From Actinomycetota bacterium (GTDB lineage: Bacteria > Actinomycetota > Thermoleophilia > UBA2241), in NCBI GenBank assembly GCA_012719015.1, contig JAAYBE010000125.1, positions 1 to 9,110 on the forward strand: a stretch of 9,110 nt of DNA. Direction: 5' to 3'. Made by a program: the position numbers and the translations under genes. Below the pieces are notes generated by a model that had not been told where the DNA came from, did not search any database, and saw nothing but the letters and a program-made list of their open reading frames with translations. Below, piece by piece: positions 1 to 6,775 of this stretch; within the stretch, counting starts at the first letter, position 1, and each line of letters starts with the position of its first letter.

Positions 1-1610
1 CCGATCAGTTCTTCCGGGGCGGCGGGGTTCACCGAGTCGAGTCTGCGCACCGTCTCGATGTCGCGGCCGCCGATGCGCAGGGGATGGTGGGCGCCGCAGC
101 GCTCCCGCACCGTCGCCAGGGCCGCGTCGTACGCGTCGCGGTTCTCGCGGCGCGAGAAGTCCGCGTGCGGCTGGTTGACGAACCTCCCGGGCGCCTCCGG
201 GTCGGTCGGCTCCACCGTCGGCAGCCGGGCAGGGGTCGTGCGGAAGTCCGCCGACGGTCGGGGCGGTCTCACGAGGTCGTCCACGGCCGCGCCCTCGACG
301 AACGTCTGCCGCAGGAACGAGTCGTTGGCCGTGTTCTCGAGCAGCCGCCGGACAAGATAGGCCATCCCGGGGATGAGCTCGCCGACGGGAGCGTACTCAC
401 GCACCCGCAGGCCGAGACTGCCGACCGCGGCCTTGATCGCGTCGCCCATGCCGTGCAGCATCTGCAGCTCGAAGGCGTCGTCCGCGAGGCCGAGCTCACG
501 GGCGGTCTCGATGGCGGCTGCCAGCGTACGCACGTTGTGGCTGGCGAAGGCGGGCCTGATCACGTCGGCCGCCTCGAGCATCTGGCAGGCCATCGTCTCG
601 TACATCGCGTCGGTGTCCGCCTTGTGCGTGAACACGGGGGTCGGCCAGCCCTCCTGGGCGGCGATCACCGTCTCGTAGTCCCAGTACGCACCTTTGACCA
701 GGCGCAGGTGGAAGTGGCGGCTGCGTTCGCGCGCCCACGCCACGAGCCGCTGCAGGTCCTGTTCGGCGTCGCGCAGATAGGCCTGCAGCACGATCCCGGC
801 GTCCTCGTATCCACGGAACTCCTCCTCGTCGAGGAGCGAGGTGAACACGTCCAGGGTGAGGTCACGGAAACGGGACTGCTCCAGGTCGATCGTGAGTGCG
901 GCCCTCGCCTCGATGCCCCGGCGGAAGATCGGGCGCAGGAGGTCCTTCACCGCCGCCACGCTGCCGTGAAGATCCAGCGGGTCGATCTGGGAGTGGAGCG
1001 AGGTGACCTTGAGGCTGAGGTTGAGACGAGGCAGGGGACCCCACGCCGCCTTGTCGATCACAGGGACCACAGGCCAGGAGGCGGCCTCGGTGGCGAGGTC
1101 GTCCAGCAGGTCGAGATAGGTGCGCTGGTAAGCGAGGCCCTCCGCGTCGCTCACGGTCGCCTCGCCGAGCACGTCCAGGGTGAAGCCCACGCCGTCCCGG
1201 CGCAGGGCGCGCAGCGCGGGCATCGCGTCGCGGGCGTCCCTGCCCACGATGAAGCGCTGCGCGAACGCCTTGATCTGGCGGCGGATGACCGCGGTCGCGA
1301 GAGGAGCGAGCGGCGAGCGCAGTCCCGTGAGGCTCACCCCCCAGCGCAAAGCCGCCGGCGCCGCGACGTCCTCGCGGCCGAAGTACTCGCGCAGGTGACG
1401 GGCGACGTCGGAGTGAGTGCGAAGCGCCGGGAAGACGTCGACGAAACGGAGCATCTCGACCTTGAGACGCTCGTCGGCCATGGCCCATTCCATGATGTCG
1501 CCCTGAAGACGCTCGCGGCTCAGTCGGCGTGGCTTCTCCAGGGCCATGGCGGCGAAGATGGATCGCGCGGTCGCTTGGATACGGTCCTCGACGGTACGCG
1601 CGGTACTCAC
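1..1610 (-). CDS. putA: PutA-type proline dehydrogenase / P5C dehydrogenase, partial (C-terminus beyond the left edge)
   Basis: Flavoenzyme that oxidises proline to pyrroline-5-carboxylate; in the fused PutA form a C-terminal aldehyde dehydrogenase then makes glutamate. The reading frame is open from a GTG at 1610 to the left edge, about 536 codons, with no stop. Proline dehydrogenase barrel motifs are clear: LNLSLKVTSL (197-206), LRLVKGAYWDYE (302-313), FASHNVRTL (355-363), FELQMLHGMGD (380-390) and REYAPVGELIPGMAYLVRRL (404-423), followed by the substrate-binding-type ENTANDSFLRQ. After residue 470 the PGRFVNQPHADFS and NRDAY segments, then IGG and NPA, look like the start of an aldehyde dehydrogenase domain, so the gene is most likely the bifunctional form. 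The start is chosen because GGAGG lies 9 nt upstream of GTG and no nearby in-frame alternative has a better site. The gene lies 345 bp downstream of aguA behind a strong hairpin, so it is probably a separate transcript. Family call is secure; the fusion rests on the visible linker and first dehydrogenase residues only. Confidence 0.9.
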   Translation of the reverse strand, partial: MSTARTVEDRIQATARSIFAAMALEKPRRLSRERLQGDIMEWAMADERLKVEMLRFVDVFPALRTHSDVARHLREYFGREDVAAPAALRWGVSLTGLRSPLAPLATAVIRRQIKAFAQRFIVGRDARDAMPALRALRRDGVGFTLDVLGEATVSDAEGLAYQRTYLDLLDDLATEAASWPVVPVIDKAAWGPLPRLNLSLKVTSLHSQIDPLDLHGSVAAVKDLLRPIFRRGIEARAALTIDLEQSRFRDLTLDVFTSLLDEEEFRGYEDAGIVLQAYLRDAEQDLQRLVAWARERSRHFHLRLVKGAYWDYETVIAAQEGWPTPVFTHKADTDAMYETMACQMLEAADVIRPAFASHNVRTLAAAIETARELGLADDAFELQMLHGMGDAIKAAVGSLGLRVREYAPVGELIPGMAYLVRRLLENTANDSFLRQTFVEGAAVDDLVRPPRPSADFRTTPARLPTVEPTDPEAPGRFVNQPHADFSRRENRDAYDAALATVRERCGAHHPLRIGGRDIETVRRLDSVNPAAPEELI

Positions 1611-1698
1611 AGGGGTCGACCTCCACTTGCTGCGGGGAAGGGCCGCGACGCCGGCGTCGACGCGCCCCCGCCGAAGCGCGGGCTCCGGCTCCACGCCG

Positions 1699-1704
1699 AT
1701 TGTA
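1699..1704 (-). promoter_or_regulatory. Possible -10 element of the putA promoter
   Basis: On the minus strand TACAAT (1704 to 1699) matches the bacterial -10 consensus in 5 of 6 positions and is unusually AT-rich for this region. It would place transcription start near 1692 and give a leader of roughly 80 nt before the putA GTG at 1610. No good -35 box is seen at 16-18 nt spacing, so this is a weak call. Confidence 0.35.
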
Positions 1705-1853
1705 CCCGCTGTGATGAGAGCCCACGAGCACAACCCGCCCGGCGCGGCGACGACGCCGTGCGGCCCGGAGCCGTCGGGGCCTCGTCGCGCCTGAGCCGCT
1801 CGTGGCGGCTGCGGCAGCCGTCCCGAGCCGGCCGCCGCTCGAGAGCAGACGTG

Positions 1854-1887
1854 CGAAGGGCGGGGAGCCACGGCTCCCCGCCCTTCG
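1854..1887 (-). terminator. Strong hairpin terminator after the agmatine operon
   Basis: A perfect 15-bp inverted repeat, arms 1854-1868 and 1873-1887 around a CACG tetraloop; the arm reads CGAAGGGCGGGGAGC. It starts about 70 nt after the aguA stop and lies well before putA, which runs in the same direction. No T-tract follows on either strand, as is common for hairpin terminators in very GC-rich bacteria. It most likely ends the agu operon transcript and insulates putA. Confidence 0.75.
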
Positions 1888-1955
1888 TCATGGTCGCCCG
1901 TCGGTGCGGTCCGGCCTCAGCCGTGCGCACCCATGGGTCGCGCTCCGGCGTCGCG

Positions 1956-3050
1956 TCAGCCGCGCGGCTGCTGTTGTGTGATGCAGTGCACGTTGCCGCC
2001 GCCCAGGACGATCTCCCGTCCCGGCACGGTCACGACCTCTCGGTCCGGGAACGCCCCGGCGACGATCCCACGGGCCGGGTTGTCGTACGGGTCGTCGAAC
2101 GTCGGCAGGATGATGCCGCCGTTGACGATCAGGAAGTTGAGGTACGAGGCCGCGGTCTTGTCGCCGGGACGCCGCGGGATCGTCCCTTCCGCGCTGTCGA
2201 TGCCCCAGGCCTCATCCTCGGTGATCTCCAGGATGGCCGGCATCGGCAGGGTGATCACCTCGAGCTTCCGGCCCTTGGCGTCCGTGGTCTCGCGCAGTCG
2301 GCGCAGGTTGTCCTGCAGCAGTTCGTAGCGCCAGTCGTCCTTGTCGTCGGTGACGGCGGCCATCACCACGCCCGGTCGCACGAAGCAGGCCACGTCGTCC
2401 ACATGGCCGTTGGTCTCGTCGGGGTCGATCCCCTTGCCCAGCCAGATGACCTTCTCGACGTTGAGGTAGTCGCGCAGGTGCTCCTCGATCTGCTCACGCG
2501 TCAGATCCGGGTTGCGTCCCGGGCTGAGCAGACACTCCTCGGTGGTGAGCACGGTCCCCTCGCCGTCCACGTGGAAGGAGCCGCCCTCCATGATGAGCGG
2601 CGCCTTGTAGCGGTCGACCTGTTCGATCTGGGCCACCTTCTGCGCCACGAGGTCGTCCTTGTCCCAGGGGAAGTACAGACCGTCGTAGAGGCCGCCCCAG
2701 GCGTTGAAGCCCCAGTCCACGAGGCGGACGTCGCCCTTGTCGTTGACGACGAAGGAGGGGCCGCAGTCGCGCATCCAGGAGTCGTTGTTCGAGATCTCCA
2801 CCACGCGCACGCTGCCGGGCAGCATGTTCACGGCGTTCTCGTACTGGTCGTGGTTCACGCCGACCGTCACGGGCTCGAAGCGGGAGATCGCGCTGGCCAC
2901 GTCGACCCAGGCCCGCTGTGCAGGCTTGCCGCCGAGGCGCCAGTTGTCCGGGCGCTGCGGCCAGAGCATCCAGATCTGTCTGTGGGGTTCGAACTCCCCC
3001 GGCATGCGGAAGCCGTCCGCGCGCGGGGTGCTGTCGATGAGCTTGCTCAC
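1956..3050 (-). CDS. aguA: Agmatine deiminase
   Basis: Cytoplasmic hydrolase converting agmatine to N-carbamoylputrescine and ammonia. The 364-residue product is full length for the family (peptidyl-arginine/agmatine deiminase, pentein fold). Visible signatures are the N-terminal MPGEFEPHRQIWMLWPQRPDNW (start at 16), NNDSWMRDCGP (88-98) with the substrate-binding Asp95, the MEGGSFHVDGEGT region (154-166), ETNGHVDDVACF (212-223) with His216 and Asp218, and the C-terminal GGGNVHCITQQQP with the nucleophile Cys356. All catalytic positions expected of an active enzyme are present. The GTG start at 3050 overlaps the carbamate kinase stop by 4 nt (GTGA), with AGGAGA 6 nt upstream, indicating translational coupling. 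It is the last gene of the operon. No N-carbamoylputrescine amidase gene is present, so the product is expected to go to the carbamoyltransferase encoded at the operon's head. Confidence 0.96.
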   Translation of the reverse strand: MSKLIDSTPRADGFRMPGEFEPHRQIWMLWPQRPDNWRLGGKPAQRAWVDVASAISRFEPVTVGVNHDQYENAVNMLPGSVRVVEISNNDSWMRDCGPSFVVNDKGDVRLVDWGFNAWGGLYDGLYFPWDKDDLVAQKVAQIEQVDRYKAPLIMEGGSFHVDGEGTVLTTEECLLSPGRNPDLTREQIEEHLRDYLNVEKVIWLGKGIDPDETNGHVDDVACFVRPGVVMAAVTDDKDDWRYELLQDNLRRLRETTDAKGRKLEVITLPMPAILEITEDEAWGIDSAEGTIPRRPGDKTAASYLNFLIVNGGIILPTFDDPYDNPARGIVAGAFPDREVVTVPGREIVLGGGNVHCITQQQPRG

Positions 3051-4153
3051 GGGTTCTCCTCTCTCCGTGGTCGTGCGACGGTGGTCCGGCGTCGGTCTGG
3101 CGGTTTCTCGTCCGTCTGACCGGCCGCCGTCTTCTTGCGTGCCGGTGTCCTTTGCGCGGCTCTCCGTGGCGTCTGCGTCCGAGCAGCCGGCGCGTCCGGC
3201 ACGATGTGCGTGCCGGCTCTGCCGGCGAGCGCCGGGCCGACCTCGGTGAGCGAGGCGATGACGCTCTCGCCACCGGCGTCGACGAAGCGCAGGCAGGCCT
3301 CGACCTTGGGACCCATGGAGCCCGCCTTGAAGTGGCCCTCGGCGGCGTAGGCGCGCATCTCGCCGGCGGTGACGGTGTCGAGCGCGGTCTGCTGTGGAGT
3401 GCCGTAGTGTACGTAGGCCTTGGGCACGTCGGTGAGGACGAGGAGGGCGTCGGCGCCGAGCTCGCGCGCCAGCAGGGCGGCGGCGAGGTCCTTGTCGATC
3501 ACCGCGTCGATGCCCGAGAGGGCGCCTCGGCTCCTCACCACGGGAACGCCGCCCCCGCCCGAGCAGACGACGAGGACCCCGGCCTCGACGAGATCGCGGA
3601 TCGCCTCGAGCTCGACGATCTCGCGTGGTTCGGGGCTCGGCACCACGCGGCGCCAGCCTCTCCCCGCGTCCTCGCGCATCGTGAGGCCGTCCTCGAGCAT
3701 CATCTTCCGTGCCTCGGCCTCGGAGTAGAAGGGGCCGACCGGCTTGGACGGACGTGCGAAGGCCTTGTCCTTCGGGTCGACGGCCACTTGTGTGACCAGT
3801 GTGACCACCGGGACGTCGAGACGGCGTTTGCGCAGGTGGTTGGCCAGCGTCTGGGCGGCCATGTAGCCGATCTGACCCTGACTCATGGCGCCGCAGACGT
3901 CCATCGGCATCGGCGCCACGGTCTTGGCGGCGAGCGCGTTCTGGATCAGGAGGTTGCCGACCTGGGGGCCGTTGCCGTGCGTGAGCACGACGTGCCAGCC
4001 GTCCTCCACCAGCGCGGCGATCCGCCGCATCGCGCCGTCGACGTTGAACAGCTGTTCCTCAAACGTGCCGACCTGCCCGGGCTGCAGGATGGCGTTGCCG
4101 CCCAGGGCCACGACCACACGCCGGCCGTCACCGCTTGTCTTGTCAGTGCTCAC
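3047..4153 (-). CDS. arcC: Carbamate kinase with an unusual basic C-terminal tail
   Basis: Transfers phosphate from carbamoyl phosphate to ADP, giving ATP and carbamate, which decays to CO2 and ammonia; this is the energy-yielding last step of the agmatine pathway. Amino acid kinase-fold motifs are complete: VVALGGNAI (14-22), LTHGNGPQVGN (57-67), the CGAMSQGQIGYM segment (87-98), CSGGGGVPV (197-205), IDAVIDKDLAAALLA (215-229), LVLTDVPKAY (238-247) and FKAGSMGPKVEA (275-286). The usual domain ends near GTHIVPD (314-320). After it comes a roughly 48-residue Pro/Arg/Lys-rich tail, making 368 residues against about 310 for the family. Start GTG at 4153 has GGAGG just upstream; 13 nt separate it from the permease stop. 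The end overlaps aguA by 4 nt. In the E. faecalis operon this gene (aguC) lies after aguA; here it lies before it. Confidence 0.95.
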   Translation of the reverse strand: MSTDKTSGDGRRVVVALGGNAILQPGQVGTFEEQLFNVDGAMRRIAALVEDGWHVVLTHGNGPQVGNLLIQNALAAKTVAPMPMDVCGAMSQGQIGYMAAQTLANHLRKRRLDVPVVTLVTQVAVDPKDKAFARPSKPVGPFYSEAEARKMMLEDGLTMREDAGRGWRRVVPSPEPREIVELEAIRDLVEAGVLVVCSGGGGVPVVRSRGALSGIDAVIDKDLAAALLARELGADALLVLTDVPKAYVHYGTPQQTALDTVTAGEMRAYAAEGHFKAGSMGPKVEACLRFVDAGGESVIASLTEVGPALAGRAGTHIVPDAPAARTQTPRRAAQRTPARKKTAAGQTDEKPPDRRRTTVARPRREENP

Positions 4154-4166
4154 TGGCCCTCCACGA

Positions 4167-5579
4167 TCACTTGTCCCGCGTGCGGCTGCGCAGGCTCAGC
4201 CACCAGCCGATCAGGATCGACACGATCGTCCCCCCGACGGTGATGCCCCAGAAGGTCGACCTGGGGACGTCTTCGGGCACCACCCAGAAGAACAGCACCA
4301 GCGTGAAGACGATCCCCGCCTCGCACAGGAGGGGCCACAGCCAGACACCCAGGCGGCCCAGGGGTACCACGTACGGGCGCGGCTGGTCGGGGCGCTTGAA
4401 GCGCAGGACGATCAGCGAGGGGAACATGAGCAGATACGGGAGAAGGAAGACGATCGAGCTCAGGGCGAAGATCGTCCAGAAGATGTTCTCCTTGGTGCCG
4501 AACAGGGCGTAGTTCAACAGGGTGACGATGGTCGCCACGACGCCCCAGAGGACGAACGTGTAGTCCGGGGTCTTGAAGCGACGGTTCACATGGCCGAACA
4601 CGCCCGGCGCCGTCTTGTCGAGCCCGGTCGCGGCCATCGAGTGGTTCGCTCCGATCGACCACGTGACCATGTTGCCGACGAACGTGAACAGCAGGCCGAT
4701 GATGACGATGTTGTACAACCAGCCCCATCCGACCAGCACGCTGTCGAAGGACAGCTTCATCGCGTCGGCGATCCCGGTGACGATGCTGAGGTTGTCCAGC
4801 TTGAGCGAGGCGAGGATCCCGAAGGTGGCGAACATGTACACGGCGAGGATCGCCGCCCCCGCCGCCACGATCATCTTGGGGACGTCGCGCTTGGGCTCAC
4901 GGATCGCGTCGCCCGCAGAGCTCATGAGCTCGAAGCCCATGAAGCTGTAGATGACGATAGGGAGGTATGACCAGGTGCCGCTCCAGGTGGGCTTCCACTC
5001 CGAGAGGGCGAACGAGTTGGCCGTTCCGTTCTTGATGGCGAACGCCGCGCCCACGACGCCCAGGGCGACCAGCACGATCACCTTGACGGCGGCACTGACG
5101 CTGGGCACCCACTTGGTCAGGGTGAGAGGCAGGATGCCGATCACGACGACCGCCCAGATCAGCGCGACGACGATGATCTCCTGCCAGAGGAGGCTCATCC
5201 CGGGCCAGAAGACGGCGGCGAGCGTGCCGGCGAAGAGTACGAACACGGACGGCGCCCAGTAGGCGACGTTCACCCAGTACAACCAGGCCGTGATCGAACC
5301 CACCCGTGGCCCCAGGGCCTCGCGCACCCAGACGTAGATGCCGCCCTCGTCGGGCCAGGCGGCGCCCAGCTCCGCGGTGACGAAGCCGTACGGGATGAAG
5401 AAGAGGACGGCGAGGATGACCCACCAGGTCAGTCCCTGTACGCCGATCGCCGCGGAGGTGGCCACGGTGTCCGCGACGAGGATCGCCGACACGCTGAAGA
5501 GCACCATGTGGACCAGCCCGAAGGCCTTGGGTCCGTGGCTCCCCGACGAAGTGGTCGATTGTTGCAGTTCGGGCTCCAT
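4167..5579 (-). CDS. aguD: APC-family amino acid/polyamine permease, probable agmatine-putrescine exchanger
   Basis: Inner-membrane transporter of 470 residues with about 12 predicted hydrophobic segments (roughly 20-42, 51-72, 95-123, 132-153, 160-182, 204-222, 235-257, 283-310, 341-361, 366-394, 411-433, 443-463). APC-superfamily hallmarks include the early PDEGGIYVWVREALG (76-90) and the FMGFELMSSAGDAIREPKRD stretch (213-232), the conserved loop between helices 6 and 7. Substrate cannot be read from the sequence. Its place between the carbamoyltransferase and carbamate kinase matches aguD, the agmatine/putrescine antiporter of lactic acid bacteria, so agmatine in and putrescine out is the best inference. 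ATG at 5579 is preceded by AAGGAGG only 3 nt away. It starts 41 nt after the carbamoyltransferase stop, so it is cotranscribed. Family call is secure, substrate call moderate. Confidence 0.85.
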   Translation of the reverse strand: MEPELQQSTTSSGSHGPKAFGLVHMVLFSVSAILVADTVATSAAIGVQGLTWWVILAVLFFIPYGFVTAELGAAWPDEGGIYVWVREALGPRVGSITAWLYWVNVAYWAPSVFVLFAGTLAAVFWPGMSLLWQEIIVVALIWAVVVIGILPLTLTKWVPSVSAAVKVIVLVALGVVGAAFAIKNGTANSFALSEWKPTWSGTWSYLPIVIYSFMGFELMSSAGDAIREPKRDVPKMIVAAGAAILAVYMFATFGILASLKLDNLSIVTGIADAMKLSFDSVLVGWGWLYNIVIIGLLFTFVGNMVTWSIGANHSMAATGLDKTAPGVFGHVNRRFKTPDYTFVLWGVVATIVTLLNYALFGTKENIFWTIFALSSIVFLLPYLLMFPSLIVLRFKRPDQPRPYVVPLGRLGVWLWPLLCEAGIVFTLVLFFWVVPEDVPRSTFWGITVGGTIVSILIGWWLSLRSRTRDK

Positions 5580-5604
5580 GGCCCTCCTTCTGTCAGTGGT
5601 GATC

Positions 5605-5620
5605 GTCCGGTCTTGCGGAC
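5605..5620 (-). other. Small hairpin in the ptcA-permease spacer
   Basis: GTCCG (5605-5609) and CGGAC (5616-5620) can pair around a 6-nt loop immediately after the carbamoyltransferase stop codon. With 5 bp and no T-tract it is unlikely to terminate; it could stabilise the upstream message end or be chance in GC-rich sequence. Confidence 0.25.
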
Positions 5621-6631
5621 TCAGCTCAGAAGCGCCTTGCCGATGGCCTGGAGCTCGGGCTCCGCGGGCAGCTCGTCGATTCCGATCAGGGCGAGCAGCA
5701 GCGCCTTCTGGAAGTGCATCCGGTTCTGGGCCTGCGGGAAGATGATGCTCATGGGGCCGTCGGCGATCTCGTCGACGACCTCCTCGCCGCGCATCGCCGG
5801 CAGGCAGTGCATGAACTTCGCCTCAGGCTTGGCGTGACTCCACAGATCGGGGTTCACCTGGAAGGCCTGGAAGGCGGCCACGCGGTCCTTGTATTCGTCC
5901 TCCTGACCAGTCCACCACCAGCAATCGGTGTAGATGAAGTCGGCGCCCGTGACGGCCTCGACCGGATCGTTGGTCATGAGGAACGACCCTCCGCTCTCGG
6001 CCGCGAACGTTCTGGCCAGCTCCTGCAGCTCGGAAGCCATCTCGTAGCCGGCCGCGTTGCCGATGCGCACGTGCAGGCCGAGCTTGGTCAGCGTCGTGGA
6101 GAGCGAGTTGCAGGGATGGGCGGCGTCACCGACGTAGGCGAACGTGACGCCGGCCAGCGTGCCGGCGTGCTCCAGGATCGTCAGCGCGTCGCTCATGCTC
6201 TGGCAGGGGTGGCGGTCGTGGTCCATGCCGTTGACGACCGGCACCTCCGACCAGGCCGCCAGCTCGTTGACGGTCTCGTTCTTCTTGCTGCGGATCTCGA
6301 TGGCGGCGTTGTACTGGCTCAGCGTCCGCGCCGTATCCGCGATGCTCTCACGGCCCGGCAGGTGGATCTCCCCGGGGCGCAGGTAGAGGGCGTTGCCGCC
6401 GAGCTCGGCGAAGCCGTTCTCGAAGCTGACGCGTGTGCGCGTGGACGCCGCCTCGAAGATCATCGCCAGGTGCCTGCCGGGGAGGAACGGGGTCAGCGGG
6501 CGCTTCCTCCACAGCTGCTTCAGGTTGACGGCCAGCTTCAGCAGGTCCTCGAGCTCGTCGCGCGTGTAATCGAGGTCGGTCAGGAAGTGACGGCCACGGT
6601 ACTTCCTGAGGGCGGGGAGCGTGGTGTCCAA
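5621..6631 (-). CDS. ptcA: Putrescine carbamoyltransferase (ornithine carbamoyltransferase family)
   Basis: Expected to phosphorolyse N-carbamoylputrescine to putrescine and carbamoyl phosphate. The 336-residue protein has the family's carbamoyl-phosphate motif STRTR (63-67), HPCQ (141-144), a dinucleotide-like YVGDAAHPCNSL (166-177) and HCLPAMRGEEVVDE (275-288). Features nearer putrescine than ornithine enzymes are NGM before the HPxQ motif, SGGSFLMT (213-220), and GADFIYTDCWWWTG (229-242) where ornithine enzymes normally carry a ...W.SMG motif; the ornithine-specific SMG is absent. A C-terminal helix-forming extension follows. The TTG start at 6631 is supported by AGAGGAGG 7 nt upstream. 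It is the promoter-proximal gene of the operon. An ornithine carbamoyltransferase remains possible, but agmatine deiminase in the same operon, with no arginine deiminase and no amidase, favours putrescine. The symbol aguB is also used for this enzyme in enterococci, but means a different protein in pseudomonads. Confidence 0.8.
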   Translation of the reverse strand: MDTTLPALRKYRGRHFLTDLDYTRDELEDLLKLAVNLKQLWRKRPLTPFLPGRHLAMIFEAASTRTRVSFENGFAELGGNALYLRPGEIHLPGRESIADTARTLSQYNAAIEIRSKKNETVNELAAWSEVPVVNGMDHDRHPCQSMSDALTILEHAGTLAGVTFAYVGDAAHPCNSLSTTLTKLGLHVRIGNAAGYEMASELQELARTFAAESGGSFLMTNDPVEAVTGADFIYTDCWWWTGQEDEYKDRVAAFQAFQVNPDLWSHAKPEAKFMHCLPAMRGEEVVDEIADGPMSIIFPQAQNRMHFQKALLLALIGIDELPAEPELQAIGKALLS

Positions 6632-6683
6632 GGCGGATCCTCCTCTGGTCGCAGACGGGCGCCAAGCCGTCGATGTTCTTTGC

Positions 6684-6699
6684 TTGTCCGGACGGACAA
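6684..6699. promoter_or_regulatory. Palindromic operator, probable TetR-regulator binding site
   Basis: TTGTCCG (6684-6690) and CGGACAA (6693-6699) form a perfect 7-bp inverted repeat with a 2-bp centre, the size and shape typical of TetR-family operators. It sits in the 144-bp space between the divergent agu operon and the TetR gene. It covers the proposed -35 of the regulator gene and the proposed transcription start of the operon, so a bound dimer would shut both. Binding by the adjacent regulator is inferred from position. Confidence 0.7.
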
Positions 6700-6713
6700 A
6701 TATAGGCTACACT
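6684..6713 (+). promoter_or_regulatory. Candidate promoter of the TetR regulator gene
   Basis: TTGTCC (6684-6689) and TACACT (6708-6713) are separated by 18 bp and resemble -35 and -10 boxes. Transcription would start near 6720 and give a leader of about 56 nt before the ATG at 6776. The -35 lies inside the palindrome, which predicts autorepression. Confidence 0.5.
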
Positions 6714-6732
6714 GTGATGCAAGCGCTGACAA
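6704..6732 (-). promoter_or_regulatory. Candidate promoter of the agmatine operon
   Basis: On the minus strand TTGTCA (6732-6727) matches the -35 consensus in 5 of 6 positions and is followed after 17 bp by TAGCCT (6709-6704). The start would be near 6697, inside the palindrome, with a leader of about 65 nt to the TTG at 6631. An alternative -10, TATATT (6704-6699), is a better match but has no good -35 at normal spacing. Either way the palindrome overlaps the promoter. Confidence 0.5.
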
Positions 6733-6738
6733 GCGCTG
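6720..6738. repeat. Tandem direct repeat CAAGCGCTG
   Basis: CAAGCGCTG occurs at 6720-6728 and again at 6730-6738, one base apart, so the period is 10 bp, about one helical turn. Each copy contains the palindrome AGCGCT. The pair overlaps the proposed -35 of the agu operon and the 5' leader of the regulator, which would suit an activator or second regulator site. No known regulator is recognised. Confidence 0.5.
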
Positions 6739-6775
6739 CGGCAACAGATCGCCGAGGGGGAGAGGTGAAAGGACG

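Larger units (their letters stand above)
1611..1955. other. Intergenic region between aguA and putA, no convincing gene
   Basis: These 345 bases hold a strong terminator hairpin (1854-1887), a small perfect palindrome CGGCTGC-G-GCAGCCG (1806-1820) of unknown role, and a possible putA promoter near 1700. A minus-strand frame (1930-1607) overlaps the putA GTG by 4 nt. It is read through the terminator hairpin and gives an Arg/Ser/Pro-rich sequence without recognisable domain character, so I do not call it a gene. Confidence 0.6.

Noticed and set aside
862..1731. Minus-strand open frame of about 290 codons inside putA
   Set aside because: Overlaps the well-supported proline dehydrogenase frame on the same strand; the product is Arg/Pro-rich low complexity.
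1607..1930. Small minus-strand frame ending in a 4-nt overlap with the putA start
   Set aside because: It is read through the terminator hairpin, is Arg/Ser-rich without domain signs, and the overlap is explained by the GTGA at the putA start.
84..3119. Plus-strand open frame of about 1000 codons opposite putA, aguA and arcC
   Set aside because: It is an antisense shadow caused by GC-rich codons. Its translation is Arg/Gly/His/Val-rich with no domains, whereas the minus-strand frames give clear enzymes.
5714..6775. Possible long N-terminal extension of the TetR gene (the frame is open from 5714)
   Set aside because: The upstream part is antisense to the carbamoyltransferase and crosses the operator. 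The ATG at 6776 has a ribosome site and gives a normal TetR length.
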